A stretch of 39,978 nt of DNA from Archaeoglobaceae archaeon. GTDB taxonomy: Archaea; Halobacteriota; Archaeoglobi; Archaeoglobales; Archaeoglobaceae. Made by a program: the position numbers and the translations under genes. The stretch lies in assembly GCA_030153385.1 (NCBI GenBank), contig JASKJN010000008.1, forward strand, positions 1-39,978. Reading direction: 5' to 3'. Numbering within the stretch: the first letter of the stretch is position 1; each line of letters begins with the position of its first letter. The notes beneath the pieces are model-generated. The model saw only the letters and a list, made by a program, of their open reading frames with translations, did not search any database and was not told the DNA's origin. Shown piece after piece: positions 17,287 to 24,789 of the stretch.

Positions 17287-17327
17287 TTTATATATAAAGA
17301 TATCGGATTTGCTATAGTTTTATATAG
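17287..17327. promoter_or_regulatory. Divergent promoter with palindromes
   Basis: TTTATATATAAA (17287-17298) is a perfect palindrome able to act as a TATA box for the minus-strand Fe-S gene, and CTATA-GTTTTA-TATAG (17312-17327) is an inverted repeat around the TATA box of the plus-strand regulator, about 26 bp before its ATG at 17348. The arrangement suits shared regulation by that regulator. Confidence 0.5.
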
Positions 17328-17347
17328 TTAAGGAAAAGAGTGTTGTC

Positions 17348-18082
17348 ATGAAGAGTCTGCTCGAGGAAAAGATCGAAGAAATCGCCAAGAAGCTTGACGA
17401 AATTCTCGGTGCGGTCAGCATTCTTCAGCAGAATCTAATTCAGCTAAGCGTTACTCTTGAAGCAATAAACCGGAAAGCAGTAGAAAGAGAGCTTTTGTCA
17501 TGAATTTCTAGTGAAACAGAAGATTATCTGAAAAAATTCAGAGAAGGAAGACTTGAAGATTGCGAGCTGAAAGAATTTTGCACAAAAAGAGTGGAAAAGG
17601 CTGCGATGAGAATTCTTCAAACAGTGGCAAAAAATGGTGCAGAGGAAGGGCTTAAAGAGCTCAGAATGCACATAGATGCGATTGAAGGGCATTCTGGTAT
17701 TTGCAAGGACGAAAAATGCCTGAAAAATGCAGTTGAAGTGTTTAAAATTCTTGAAAAGCTAATAGAGAGTTCGGAGGAGAGAGCAAATTTGGGGAGGGAG
17801 CTGATTTGGGGGATAAGCTATGATGGGTTAAAAGAGGAGAAGGTTGCGGAAAAGATTTCTGCAATTTCAAATGCAGTAAGGATAAAGATACTCAAGATAT
17901 TAGCCAGAGGTGCAAAGAGCTATGCAGAGCTAGAAAGAGAAACTGGGCTAAAGGGAGGACATCTCCACTTCCATCTCAAAAACCTTATCAGTGCAGAATA
18001 CGTGATACGGAACTCGAAAGGGTATGCTATCACAGGTGAAGGCTTGAGGATTTTGAAGCTGCTTTCAGATCTTAAAGATTGA
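17348..18082 (+). pseudogene. Winged-helix regulator with one in-frame TGA
   Basis: One reading frame is open from ATG 17348 to TGA 18082 (244 sense positions) except for a single TGA at 17501-17503. Before it are 51 codons beginning MKSLLEEKIEEIAKKLDEIL, an ideal coiled coil; after it the frame continues at once as ISSETEDYLKKFREGRLEDC, also helical and coding-like. The C-terminal 70 residues are an ArsR-type winged helix: AVRIKILKILARGAKSYAEL then GGHLHFHLKNLISAEYV. No good re-initiation site lies at the TGA: the overlapping ATG and the GTG at 17511 each stop within a few codons. The choices are a nonsense mutation, a sequencing error, or readthrough. Its TATA box and start at 17348 are well spaced. 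Confidence 0.6.
17591..18082 (+). CDS. ArsR-like winged-helix protein (open part after the TGA)
   Basis: The longest uninterrupted piece of the regulator above, starting at a GTG with no clear ribosome site. It has 163 residues: helices with Cys pairs (GHSGICKDEKCLKN), a linker, then the winged helix at residues about 95-160. If the TGA at 17501 is real and not read through, this fragment might still be made, but the upstream in-frame sequence suggests it is truncated. The likely target is the divergent Fe-S gene and its own promoter. Confidence 0.6.
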   Translation: MEKAAMRILQTVAKNGAEEGLKELRMHIDAIEGHSGICKDEKCLKNAVEVFKILEKLIESSEERANLGRELIWGISYDGLKEEKVAEKISAISNAVRIKILKILARGAKSYAELERETGLKGGHLHFHLKNLISAEYVIRNSKGYAITGEGLRILKLLSDLKD

Positions 18083-18222
18083 AGCCTGTTAAGAGGACTT
18101 TGAGGATTTATAAACTGTTTTAAAGCTTTTTAAAGTTTTAGAAGGGTTTAATTCAGACTCAATTTTTTCAGACCGAAAGTTTTCTTATATTTAACAGCGT
18201 TGATCTTTTGCTGGTGATGTGA

Positions 18223-19194
18223 ATGAAAGTGAAGTGGATGTTGCTCGGGTTGCTGATAGTCGCGTTGCTCATACCATCGGCGGTGGGAGCGACGCCCAGA
18301 GATGATAAAGGAATGGGTATGGGTAAAGCTCAGGACCCCAGAGAAAAAGTCTTTGCGGAGAACAAGGAGAGAATGATGAACTGGGTCAACAACTGTGAGA
18401 GATGGATTGAAAGAATGCAGGAAAAAGTGAACACGTCAAACCTCGGAGAAGAATCAAAGCTCAGGATCCAAGAAAGGATCAGAAACTTAGATCTAAAAAT
18501 GGAGCAAATTAGGAGCCAGATCTCAAATGCAAATAACTACTACGAGCTTGTAGACGCAATGAGGCAGGCTAAATTACTCTGGATCAACATGTCGAAAGAA
18601 ATGAGACTTATAGCGTATGAAAATACGATTACACAAATGGAAAGTATAATCTCAAAGCTTGAAGAGCTTGCAGATCGATTCGAAAGCTATGGACTTGACA
18701 CAACTCAACTCAGGAATGCAATAGAAGATGCAAATTCTACATTAAGTGAAATAAAGAGCAAGATCGCCAACGGAGAAGACGTTTTCAGCGAACTTAAAGA
18801 GCTTAAAAAGAAAATTGAAACTGCATTTGCAGAAGCGAAGAGACTTGCGATAGAATACAAGCCTAAACCGAGCAATGGAATTGTGATGGCAAACGTTAAC
18901 GGTAGCTTTGAGCTTAACGGAACGCTGAATGCCCTTATTAAGGGAAGTGGTAATGTCACAGTAAGCCCAGAGAGCTCCGTTAGCCAAGCAAATGGCACGA
19001 GTGTTGCTATTGTTGTCAGAGGGAACACAGCAGTCACCGGAGAAGGGAACTTCAAGATCGTGGCTCACGGCAATGGAACGCTAACAATGACTGGGAGCGG
19101 GAGCTACTCGTACAAGGAGTGCGTCAGCGATAAGTTTACAACCGGGAGCTTCAACGAGAGCGTAACCATAAAATTCGGTTGTGGTCAAGTATGA
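18223..19194 (+). CDS. Secreted coiled-coil protein
   Basis: A 323-residue exported protein. Residues 1-23 are a signal peptide (basic MKVKW, hydrophobic LLGLLIVALLIPSAV, cleavage after AVGA). Residues 40-215 are long amphipathic helices rich in E, K and N with little hydrophobic core, as in cell-surface stalk proteins. Residues 225-323 switch to a Gly/Ser/Thr/Asn-rich beta region with repeated strands (NGSFELNGTLNALIKGSGNV, then TAVTGEGNFKIVAHGNGTLT) resembling a small beta-solenoid or sandwich. There is no C-terminal membrane anchor. A TATA box (about 18184-18191) and GGTGAT ribosome site precede the ATG. The lipoprotein gene follows in an ATGA overlap. The family is unknown to me. Confidence 0.75.
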   Translation: MKVKWMLLGLLIVALLIPSAVGATPRDDKGMGMGKAQDPREKVFAENKERMMNWVNNCERWIERMQEKVNTSNLGEESKLRIQERIRNLDLKMEQIRSQISNANNYYELVDAMRQAKLLWINMSKEMRLIAYENTITQMESIISKLEELADRFESYGLDTTQLRNAIEDANSTLSEIKSKIANGEDVFSELKELKKKIETAFAEAKRLAIEYKPKPSNGIVMANVNGSFELNGTLNALIKGSGNVTVSPESSVSQANGTSVAIVVRGNTAVTGEGNFKIVAHGNGTLTMTGSGSYSYKECVSDKFTTGSFNESVTIKFGCGQV

Positions 19195-19496
19195 AGCCAA
19201 GTATGAAATTGCTCCCTATTTTTTTGCTTTTTTCTATACTGATCTTGGGATGCTCCGCTCCCGAATCAAGCACGGAAAAAACCTCTCCCACTCCGCTTCA
19301 AACCACTCCGACACCCTCAGACATCAAAACTCCGCTTCAGACAACTCCGGTGATTACTGGGACTCCAGTCTCCACAACCCCCTCAGAGGTCTCAGTTGAA
19401 GATCTTGGAGTCGAAGATATCGAAAAGGAACTGAAGGAGATGGAAGAGATTCTTTCAGAGCTTGAAAGCCTCGAAAACGTTAGTTTTGATATTTAA
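19191..19496 (+). CDS. Small Thr/Pro-rich lipoprotein
   Basis: About 101 residues from the ATG at 19191, which overlaps the previous stop (ATGA) and is preferable to the TTG at 19179. The N-terminus MKPSMKLLPIFLLFSILILG ends in a lipobox LILGC, followed by a Ser/Thr/Pro linker with two copies of a TPLQTTP motif, and a final acidic helix (DLGVEDIEKELKEMEEILSE). This is the layout of a lipid-anchored surface protein with an extended, probably glycosylated spacer. Overlap with the secreted coiled-coil gene suggests the two proteins work together at the cell surface, perhaps through helix pairing. Confidence 0.75.
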   Translation: MKPSMKLLPIFLLFSILILGCSAPESSTEKTSPTPLQTTPTPSDIKTPLQTTPVITGTPVSTTPSEVSVEDLGVEDIEKELKEMEEILSELESLENVSFDI

Positions 19497-20016
19497 ATTT
19501 TTTGTTTTTGAGATAATTTTAAAAGTTGGGAGCATCTTAACACATAGACTTCATAGAGATCTGTTCAAAGTGTGGTGCAGATGTTGCTTTGAAGCTAAAC
19601 CCCCCATTTCGAAAAAGAGGTTGAAAATACTGCTCGATAACGGAATAAGTTCGGAATTTGTTGAATTTGGAAGATACAGGCATTTAAAGATTAAAGAAGA
19701 TGGATATTGCGTCTTCTTCGAGAACGGAAAATGCAAGATCCATGCTATAAAGCCAGAAACTTGCGTTGCGGGTCCTATTACCTTCGATATAAAAGACGAC
19801 ATGCTCGAGCTTTACATAAAGAAGGCTGAAATCTGTCCGCTTGTGAAATTCCTCAAAGAAAACGAGCAAATTCTGAAGGAACATTTGAGTATTGCAGTTG
19901 AAAAAATAGTTGATCTGATAAGAGAGCTCGACAGAGAGGAGCTTGAGGAAATTATAAAAATTGAAGAGCCAGAAACGGAAAAAATACTGGAGATCAGTTT
20001 GAAAGAGCTTCTATGA
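19462..20016 (+). CDS. YkgJ-family cysteine cluster protein
   Basis: A protein of up to 184 residues with the zinc/iron-chelating YkgJ (CxxCxxCC) pattern: WCRCCFEAKPPIS, YCVFFENGKCKIHAIKPETC and a later EICPLVKFL. These spaced cysteines are thought to bind a metal or cluster; no enzyme role is established. The C-terminal 60 residues form a charged helical tail. The start is uncertain: TTG 19462 overlaps the lipoprotein gene by 35 bp, a TTG at 19486 and a GTG at 19570 are alternatives, and a TATA-like GATATTTAAA lies at about 19488. The end overlaps the convergent ATP-grasp gene by 23 bp. Confidence 0.75.
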   Translation: MKASKTLVLIFKFFVFEIILKVGSILTHRLHRDLFKVWCRCCFEAKPPISKKRLKILLDNGISSEFVEFGRYRHLKIKEDGYCVFFENGKCKIHAIKPETCVAGPITFDIKDDMLELYIKKAEICPLVKFLKENEQILKEHLSIAVEKIVDLIRELDREELEEIIKIEEPETEKILEISLKELL

Positions 20017-20819
20017 TCTTCTCGTAGATCTCGGGGTTCTTCGCATCTTCACAGCCATGCATGATCGTCGGGTTGTCGTTTACTTCGATCACATAGTATT
20101 TTCCGCAGTATTCCTTTATGTCTATTCCGTATAGCCCATCGCCAATGCATCTCGCAGCATCTTCTGCAAGCTTTTTCAATTTTTTGGGCAGATTTTCAAG
20201 CTTTATTGCAACAACGTCTCCCCAAACCTTCTTGTTCCCAACGTAATCTCTTATTCTCCAGCCCCCTTTCGGGATCAGATACTTGCAGGAGTAAATTGCC
20301 TCCCCTTCGAGAACGCCGATTCGCCAGTCAAATGCGGTGGGCATAAATTCTTGAAGCAGTATCGCCTTGCTCCTACGCATGAAACGCTTCACGATTGTTG
20401 AGAGCTCTGAAAAATTGTTTGCCTTCTCTACATAGAGCGAAAACCTTGAATTCGGGCTTTTCACAACCAGTGGATATCCAAGCTCATCCGCCACATGCTC
20501 GAGTCCGTCAAGGCTGTAAACTATTCTTGTTTCGGGCATTGGGATATTCGCCTTTTTGAGCTTATAGTAAACCGCTATTTTGTTTGAGCAAATCCTTATG
20601 CTTTCGGAGTCATCAATTACTCTTCTCCCCCATTTCTTCCGCAAGCCTTGACACCGTGTAAGCAGTGAAGAGCGGATCTGTTGTGGCCCTTATGAAAACA
20701 GAGTCGTATCTTTCCATATCTTGCAGTATCTCCTTTCCCTTCAACTCAAACTCGTGACCCATTTTTTTGCTGTTTCTAAGAATAGCTGGAGTGCCTGAAC
20801 TTCCTGTTTCTGTGTGAAA
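19994..20819 (-). pseudogene. RimK-like ATP-grasp ligase, frameshifted
   Basis: The open part 19994-20644 (216 residues from a doubtful TTG) contains most of an ATP-grasp ligase: YPLVVKSPNSRFSLYVEK, LLQEFMPTAFDWRIGVLEG and YGIDIKEYCGKYYVIEVNDN with the metal-binding E-x-N. Its first residues are not natural. Moving one frame upstream of a run of five G (plus-strand C at 20627-20631) restores the missing pre-ATP-grasp domain: TETGSSGTPAILRNSKKMGH, then YDSVFIRATTDPLFTAYTVS and RLAEEMG, which joins smoothly to RRVIDDSESIRICSNK. Thus a single-base change in a homopolymer splits the gene. That upstream frame reaches back to the TAA ending the neighbouring RLAN gene, with no start codon before ATG 20762. 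It may be a real lesion or a sequencing error. Confidence 0.7.
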
Positions 20820-21458
20820 TTATAACTTTCTACAAAGCAACCAATTCTCATTTAAGACCTCTCTCAAGAATCCAAAATCGATCTCAGCCTTCATTAGGGG
20901 CATAAAGTAGAATGGTCTGATTCTTCCACCGTCCTTTTCAGCCAGAATCCTACCAATTGGCACGCCGAATATATCGTAGATTCTTCTAAAGATCCAGTTA
21001 TTCGACTTCTTCGTTTTCCCTAAGTAGAAGTCGAACTCCTCTACTTCGCCCTCAGCACATACCTGCACCACGAGATAGTGGTAGTCCATGCTCAAGCTTT
21101 TGAAGTATCTATTGTATTGGCTTTCAGTTTTGACCAGTTTTGCGGAGTTCTTTGAGAATGGATTCAGGGGCACTAAGACGCATTTTTCGGGATTTGGATC
21201 TCTTAAAACGCAAATCTTTGGAGTATCGATTCCAGCTTTTTTGAGCCTTTCAATGAAAACTGGAGCTCTGTAGATATCCAAGCGTAAAAAACGCCTTGGA
21301 TATACGACGCAACCGTTTTCTTCCGCATGCAGAGAAACATAATAGCCCTTTGAGAGATATCTATAATCTCCAAGCAGATTTAAAACTGTATCCCTAACAC
21401 TCTTTCTCAGAAAATCGTCAGGCGGTTCTTGATCTTCACCTTCCCCAACTATTATCAT
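20820..21458 (-). CDS. RLAN-type N-terminal domain protein of RimK-like ligases
   Basis: About 212 residues from ATG 21458; the TTG at 21479 is less likely, because a minus-strand TATA box at 21482-21489 sits about 25 bp before the ATG. The stretch LNLLGDYRYLSKGYYVSLHA matches the RLAN domain that in bacteria is fused in front of a RimK-type ATP-grasp ligase, and the later YLVVQVCAEGEVEEFDFYLG and RRIYDIFGVPIGRILAEKDG continue it. Here it ends at a TAA (20820), and the same frame continues directly into the pre-ATP-grasp domain of the next gene. Either the two domains are separate genes or a Tyr codon mutated to TAA in a fusion gene. The peptide-like product of such ligases is unknown. Confidence 0.65.
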   Translation of the reverse strand: MIIVGEGEDQEPPDDFLRKSVRDTVLNLLGDYRYLSKGYYVSLHAEENGCVVYPRRFLRLDIYRAPVFIERLKKAGIDTPKICVLRDPNPEKCVLVPLNPFSKNSAKLVKTESQYNRYFKSLSMDYHYLVVQVCAEGEVEEFDFYLGKTKKSNNWIFRRIYDIFGVPIGRILAEKDGGRIRPFYFMPLMKAEIDFGFLREVLNENWLLCRKL

Positions 21459-21557
21459 CCGACAAGAACTAAATACCAAAGGATATAAGCTTTTCTGCCC
21501 GATCAGAGATAAGTTCGCTCAAAAATATAGAAAAATAGTATAAACCTATTTGAATTT

Positions 21558-21929
21558 TCATGGCTTTTTGATCTTCTCAAGAATGCTAACAAGCTTTTCA
21601 AGAGATTCTGAAAGAATCCTTACTTCTTCCGCCGAACTCGCATTGAGGATTAGATCGCAAACTTTGCTGATAGCGGACTGTAATTTTTCATCAAGTAGCC
21701 TAAATTTCTCGTCAATCTTTTCACGCTCCTTTTCTCCACTATCAACTGCGATTTCTGCTTTTTTCTCTATTTTAACTTCTCTTTCGCAATTGGGGCAGAA
21801 AATCTTGTTATCTGCCTCGAAAAGTGGAAATTTACATTCAGGACAGTAGTACGATAGCATCTTCGCTCCTTTCCGCAGGAGTTGGGCAGCATCGATTATG
21901 CTGTCTTCCGAAATTTTTTTATTACTCAC
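21558..21929 (-). CDS. Zinc-ribbon protein of the SSSCA1/p27 autoantigen family
   Basis: A 123-residue archaeal protein. Residues 12-60 carry AQLLRKGAKMLSYYCPECKF and a second knuckle FCPNCERE, the zinc ribbon typical of the Sjogren's/scleroderma autoantigen-1-like family widespread in archaea. The rest is a charged helical coiled coil (residues 65-120). Function is unknown; a nucleic-acid or protein-binding role is usually assumed. It is divergent from the UPF0147 gene. Confidence 0.82.
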   Translation of the reverse strand: MSNKKISEDSIIDAAQLLRKGAKMLSYYCPECKFPLFEADNKIFCPNCEREVKIEKKAEIAVDSGEKEREKIDEKFRLLDEKLQSAISKVCDLILNASSAEEVRILSESLEKLVSILEKIKKP

Positions 21930-21982
21930 AGCCTTTAGTATTGCGGAGAATATTAAAAAGTTGCCATTCTGGGGTGATGGAG

Positions 21983-22240
21983 ATGGCGAAAAAAGTGCCC
22001 GAAAGCGTTTTAGATACGTTGGATAGGCTTATACAGGATGATACTGTCCCGAGGAGTGTAAGGAAGGTAGCAAGTGAAATAAAAGAAAAGCTTCTGTCGA
22101 GTAAGAAAGTTTCAGTTGAGGCGGCGTCCGCAATAACCGTTCTCGAGGACATATCTGCAGATCCGAACCTGCCAATGCATGTCAGAACGATGATCTGGAA
22201 CCTTGCAAGCCAGCTGGAGAGAATTTCTGTTGAGAAATAA
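21983..22240 (+). CDS. UPF0147 family helical protein
   Basis: An 85-residue all-helical protein conserved across euryarchaea and known as UPF0147. MAKKVPESVLDTLDRLIQDD, PRSVRKVASEIKEKLLSSKK and the end MHVRTMIWNLASQLERI are typical, with two HEAT-like helical pairs centred on PRSVR and MHVRT. No function is established. I choose ATG 21983, which follows GGGGTGA at 21971-21977 with 5 bases of spacing, rather than the ATG at 21977 that overlaps this site. Confidence 0.85.
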   Translation: MAKKVPESVLDTLDRLIQDDTVPRSVRKVASEIKEKLLSSKKVSVEAASAITVLEDISADPNLPMHVRTMIWNLASQLERISVEK

Positions 22241-22292
22241 AGTAAATTTTTAAGGAAAGGCAACTCATTTTTGAGGCTTTGTGAAATCAGTA

Positions 22293-22300
22293 AAATATAT
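22293..22300 (+). promoter_or_regulatory. TATA box of the FBPase/IMPase gene
   Basis: AAATATAT lies about 28 bp before the ATG at 22325, setting a leaderless start there. Confidence 0.5.
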
Positions 22301-22324
22301 CACATCTCCCTTCCGCCTTTTTTC

Positions 22325-23074
22325 ATGGATGAAAAAAAAGCCCTCGAACTTTCAAGAGAGGTTGCAAAAAGAGTTCTCAAAGCTGTAAATAGTCTTCCTC
22401 TGGAGAGACGTGGAGAATTTTTTGCGTTTGGCAAAAGCAGTGTAACAAAGCTTGTCGACAAAGTTGCAGAAGACGCTGCTTTAGAAGTTCTCAGAAAGGA
22501 GAAATTAAGGATTTTAAGCGAGGAGTGCGGATATGTCGGTGAGGGCGATGTATTCGTTGCCCTAGACCCTCTTGACGGAACTTTCAATGCGGTTCGTGGA
22601 ATTCCGATTTATTCCGTGAGTCTTTGCTTTTCAGATTCAGAAAAATTTGGTGATGCATTTTTCAGCTACGTCTTCAATCTCTGCAGTAGGGATGAGTATT
22701 ATGCTGGGGAAATGGCCTTTAAAAATGAAAAAGAGATAAAAGTGGGCGGGAAAGAGAATTTAGAAGAGATTAATGCTGTTGTCTACTATCCAGATCGACC
22801 GCTACCATTTAAGAGAATAAGAGCTCTCGGTAGCGCCGCTCTTGAGACTTGCTTTGTCGCGGAAGGGATTTTCGACTGCTTCATCGATCTCAGAGGCATG
22901 CTCAGAATCTTTGACGTTGCTGGCGGAATATGCATACTTGAGCGGGCGGGTGGAGTCGCTGTGGATGAAAGAGGAAACTCTTTGAAGAATAAAAGATTTG
23001 AAATATCAGAAAGGATAAATGTCGTGGCATCGAATAAAATACTGTGTAAGAAATTGCTGGAGCTGATCGTATGA
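22325..23074 (+). CDS. Fructose-1,6-bisphosphatase / inositol-1-monophosphatase
   Basis: A 249-residue Mg-dependent phosphatase of the archaeal class-IV FBPase/IMPase group, close in length to the characterised dual-activity enzyme of A. fulgidus. The metal sites are complete: EECGYVGEGD (Glu), VALDPLDGTFNAVRG (DPxDGT) and IFDVAGGICILERAGG near the C-terminus. It can serve gluconeogenesis and the synthesis of di-myo-inositol phosphate, a heat-protective solute. The ATG at 22325 fits the TATA box; the upstream 18 in-frame codons cross the promoter and are not coding. It overlaps nadK by 4 bp (ATGA). Confidence 0.92.
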   Translation: MDEKKALELSREVAKRVLKAVNSLPLERRGEFFAFGKSSVTKLVDKVAEDAALEVLRKEKLRILSEECGYVGEGDVFVALDPLDGTFNAVRGIPIYSVSLCFSDSEKFGDAFFSYVFNLCSRDEYYAGEMAFKNEKEIKVGGKENLEEINAVVYYPDRPLPFKRIRALGSAALETCFVAEGIFDCFIDLRGMLRIFDVAGGICILERAGGVAVDERGNSLKNKRFEISERINVVASNKILCKKLLELIV

Positions 23075-23823
23075 AGTCTGCCATAGTTTACAAGTCTCCT
23101 GAGCTCTTAGAAAGGGTTGAAAAAGTCCTCATGGATATGGGACACGAAGTCAAAAGGTTTCCAAAGCCCTCAAAGTCTCTTGAGGATTTTGATTTCATAG
23201 TAAGCATTGGTGGAGACGGCACAATCCTCTCGATCCTTCAGGAGGTCAGAAAATGCCCTCCAATTTTTGGCATAAACTCGGGGAGAATTGGATTCCTAAC
23301 TCATTCGAATTTAGCGAACTTCGAGGAAAGGCTGAAAAATTCACTAACCAAATTCGAACTGGAGAAATTTGACAGGATAAAATGCTCCTGCGGGGAATCT
23401 GAGTGTTTGGCTTTAAATGAAATTGCATTTTTTGGACGGGAAAGGGGGAGATTAACGGAGATCTCAATAAAAATCGATTCTGAGGAAGTTGATAGAGTGA
23501 GGTGTGATGGAATAATTGTAGCGACACAAATCGGATCAACCGCTTACTCTTTTTCTGCAGGTGGCCCTGTTGTCGAGCCTTATTTGGCGTCAACTATCAT
23601 AGTCCCGCTCGCACCTTTTAGGTTTGGATGGAAGCCTGTGGTTGTGAGGATGGAGAGAACGATCGAATTAGAGTCAGAAGGCAGTGGGATCGTAGTAGTC
23701 GATGGGATAAGAACATTTGAGGCGAATGAGGTCACAATAACCAAATCTGAATTTCCAGCCGTGTTTTTCAAGCGTGAAGATAGAATTAAACATCTTTTCT
23801 ATATTATGAAGCGAATAGAATAA
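23071..23823 (+). CDS. nadK: NAD kinase
   Basis: A 250-residue ATP- or polyphosphate-dependent kinase making NADP from NAD. The diacylglycerol-kinase-like fold is marked by IVSIGGDGTILSIL (GGDGT), FGINSGRIGFLTHSNL, LNEIAFF (the NE/D motif) and CDGIIVATQIGSTAYSFSAG for NAD binding. It overlaps the phosphatase gene by 4 bp, a pairing that is also known as a natural fusion in some archaea, suggesting linked dephosphorylation and phosphorylation of nicotinamide nucleotides. An ncRNA promoter begins directly after its stop. Confidence 0.95.
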   Translation: MKSAIVYKSPELLERVEKVLMDMGHEVKRFPKPSKSLEDFDFIVSIGGDGTILSILQEVRKCPPIFGINSGRIGFLTHSNLANFEERLKNSLTKFELEKFDRIKCSCGESECLALNEIAFFGRERGRLTEISIKIDSEEVDRVRCDGIIVATQIGSTAYSFSAGGPVVEPYLASTIIVPLAPFRFGWKPVVVRMERTIELESEGSGIVVVDGIRTFEANEVTITKSEFPAVFFKREDRIKHLFYIMKRIE

Positions 23824-23825
23824 GA

Positions 23826-23833
23826 TTTAATAT
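23826..23833 (+). promoter_or_regulatory. TATA box of the H/ACA RNA gene
   Basis: TTTAATAT is centred about 23-25 bp before the first H/ACA stem (23853), just after the nadK stop, so the RNA can be transcribed on its own. Confidence 0.5.
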
Positions 23834-23850
23834 CCGGGGAATACTATTTC

Positions 23851-24065
23851 TGTCCCCGAACGGGGAAGAGGCGGAGAGAGCATTGCTTGCTATGAAGCCT
23901 TTCTGCGAGCTCGGGGATACAGACCATGTTGTTAGGTCCCCTGATGAGCGAGCGTCCGCTTGCAATGATTCCGGGGCAACCCAAACATGGAACAGCTCTC
24001 GGGGGGTCAAACGCTTTGAGCGAGCGTCCGCTTGCAATGAGAAGCGGTGTTACTCCCGAGGCACA
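23851..24065 (+). ncRNA. Three-hairpin H/ACA guide RNA with kink-turns
   Basis: Three consecutive hairpins each end in an ACA box. Hairpin 1: lower stem TCCCCGA (23853-23859)/TCGGGGA (23911-23917), ACA at 23919. Hairpin 2: CCATGTT (23924-23930)/AACATGG (23984-23990), upper stem CCCC/GGGG, ACA at 23992. Hairpin 3: CTCGGGGG (23998-24005)/CTCCCGAG (24053-24060), upper stem CGCTT/AAGCG, ACA at 24063. Between lower and upper stems are 6-8-nt pockets on each side, as for rRNA pseudouridylation guides. Each apex has an L7Ae-type kink-turn: UGA on the 5' side, a short GC hairpin (GCGAGC-GTCC-GCTTGC in hairpins 2 and 3) and AAUGA or UAUGA on the 3' side. The RNA would act with Cbf5, Nop10, Gar1 and L7Ae. 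Three-unit guides such as Afu-4 are known in A. fulgidus. Its 3' end overlaps the convergent queC gene by 16 bp. Confidence 0.9.
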
Positions 24066-24772
24066 TCTTTGTAGCTTCTGAAAATCATTATCGCCTTATT
24101 CCATTCTTCCTCACTCAAGAGCGGATCTTTAACTCCGTTGAGCAAAAAAGCCTCAGTTCTTTCGACACATGTCCCACAGCTTAGGCATGGCCTTTCTTCG
24201 CCACGATAACAACTCCATGTGAGCTCATACGGAACATTAAGCTTCAAACCGAGAGCGACGATCTCAGCTTTTTTCATGTCAACAAAAGGGGCTTTCAGCT
24301 CAACCGGTGTCCAGAGATTCCCTAAATAGATCGCAGTGTCCAAGGCCTTAACAAATTCTTTTCTGCAGTCTGGATAAATACTGTAGTCGCTCTTATGTGC
24401 TGCGTAGTAAACTTCTCTTGCCCCGATTTTTACCGCGTAACCGGTAGCAATGGAAAGCAGGATCATGTTTCTGTTAGGCACGATCGTCGATCTCTGTCTT
24501 TCTTCACAGTAAAATCCTTCAGGAACCACGTCTTCGCCTGTAATGGCTCCGTGGGATATTAGATCGTGGATCGAAGTTATATCCACAATTCTGTGCTCCA
24601 ATTTTCCGATTTTTTTAACCCGCTCCGCAAGCATTTTTGCAAATTCGACTTCTTTTGAATGCCTTTGACCATATACAAACGTGAGCGCTGAGACCTCGTA
24701 TCCTTGGCTTATGAGATGGTAAAGAAGGGTCGAGGAATCCAGACCCCCACTAAAGATAAGCACAGCCTTCAC
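24050..24772 (-). CDS. queC: 7-cyano-7-deazaguanine synthase
   Basis: A 240-residue enzyme that converts CDG to preQ0 with ATP and ammonia, supplying the precursor of archaeosine in tRNA. It has the PP-loop FSGGLDSSTLL (residues about 7-17) and the zinc site formed by CYRGEERPCLSCGTC near residue 190-205, the hallmark of QueC. VPNRNMILLSIATGYAVKIG and YYAAHKSDYSIYPDCRKEF are also conserved. The length is typical. It lies 17 bp downstream of the Dph6 gene on the same strand, so the two share a transcript of PP-loop enzymes. Its 3' end overlaps the H/ACA RNA in antisense. Confidence 0.96.
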   Translation of the reverse strand: MKAVLIFSGGLDSSTLLYHLISQGYEVSALTFVYGQRHSKEVEFAKMLAERVKKIGKLEHRIVDITSIHDLISHGAITGEDVVPEGFYCEERQRSTIVPNRNMILLSIATGYAVKIGAREVYYAAHKSDYSIYPDCRKEFVKALDTAIYLGNLWTPVELKAPFVDMKKAEIVALGLKLNVPYELTWSCYRGEERPCLSCGTCVERTEAFLLNGVKDPLLSEEEWNKAIMIFRSYKDVPRE

Positions 24773-24789
24773 GGAATTAGTTTGCGGTG

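Noticed and set aside
17501-17503. Selenocysteine or pyrrolysine insertion at the in-frame stop
   Set aside because: The codon is TGA, not TAG, so pyrrolysine is excluded. No SECIS-like hairpin is evident nearby, the domain is a regulator with no redox site there, and Archaeoglobales are not known to use selenocysteine.
23945-24040. Two identical 24-bp repeats as a CRISPR remnant or attachment sites
   Set aside because: Both copies form the kink-turn apices of H/ACA hairpins with matching lower stems, pockets and ACA boxes, which explains the repeat fully.
23804-24074. Reading frames of 60-80 codons on both strands across the guide RNA
   Set aside because: They arise from the structured GC-rich RNA gene and have no coding features.
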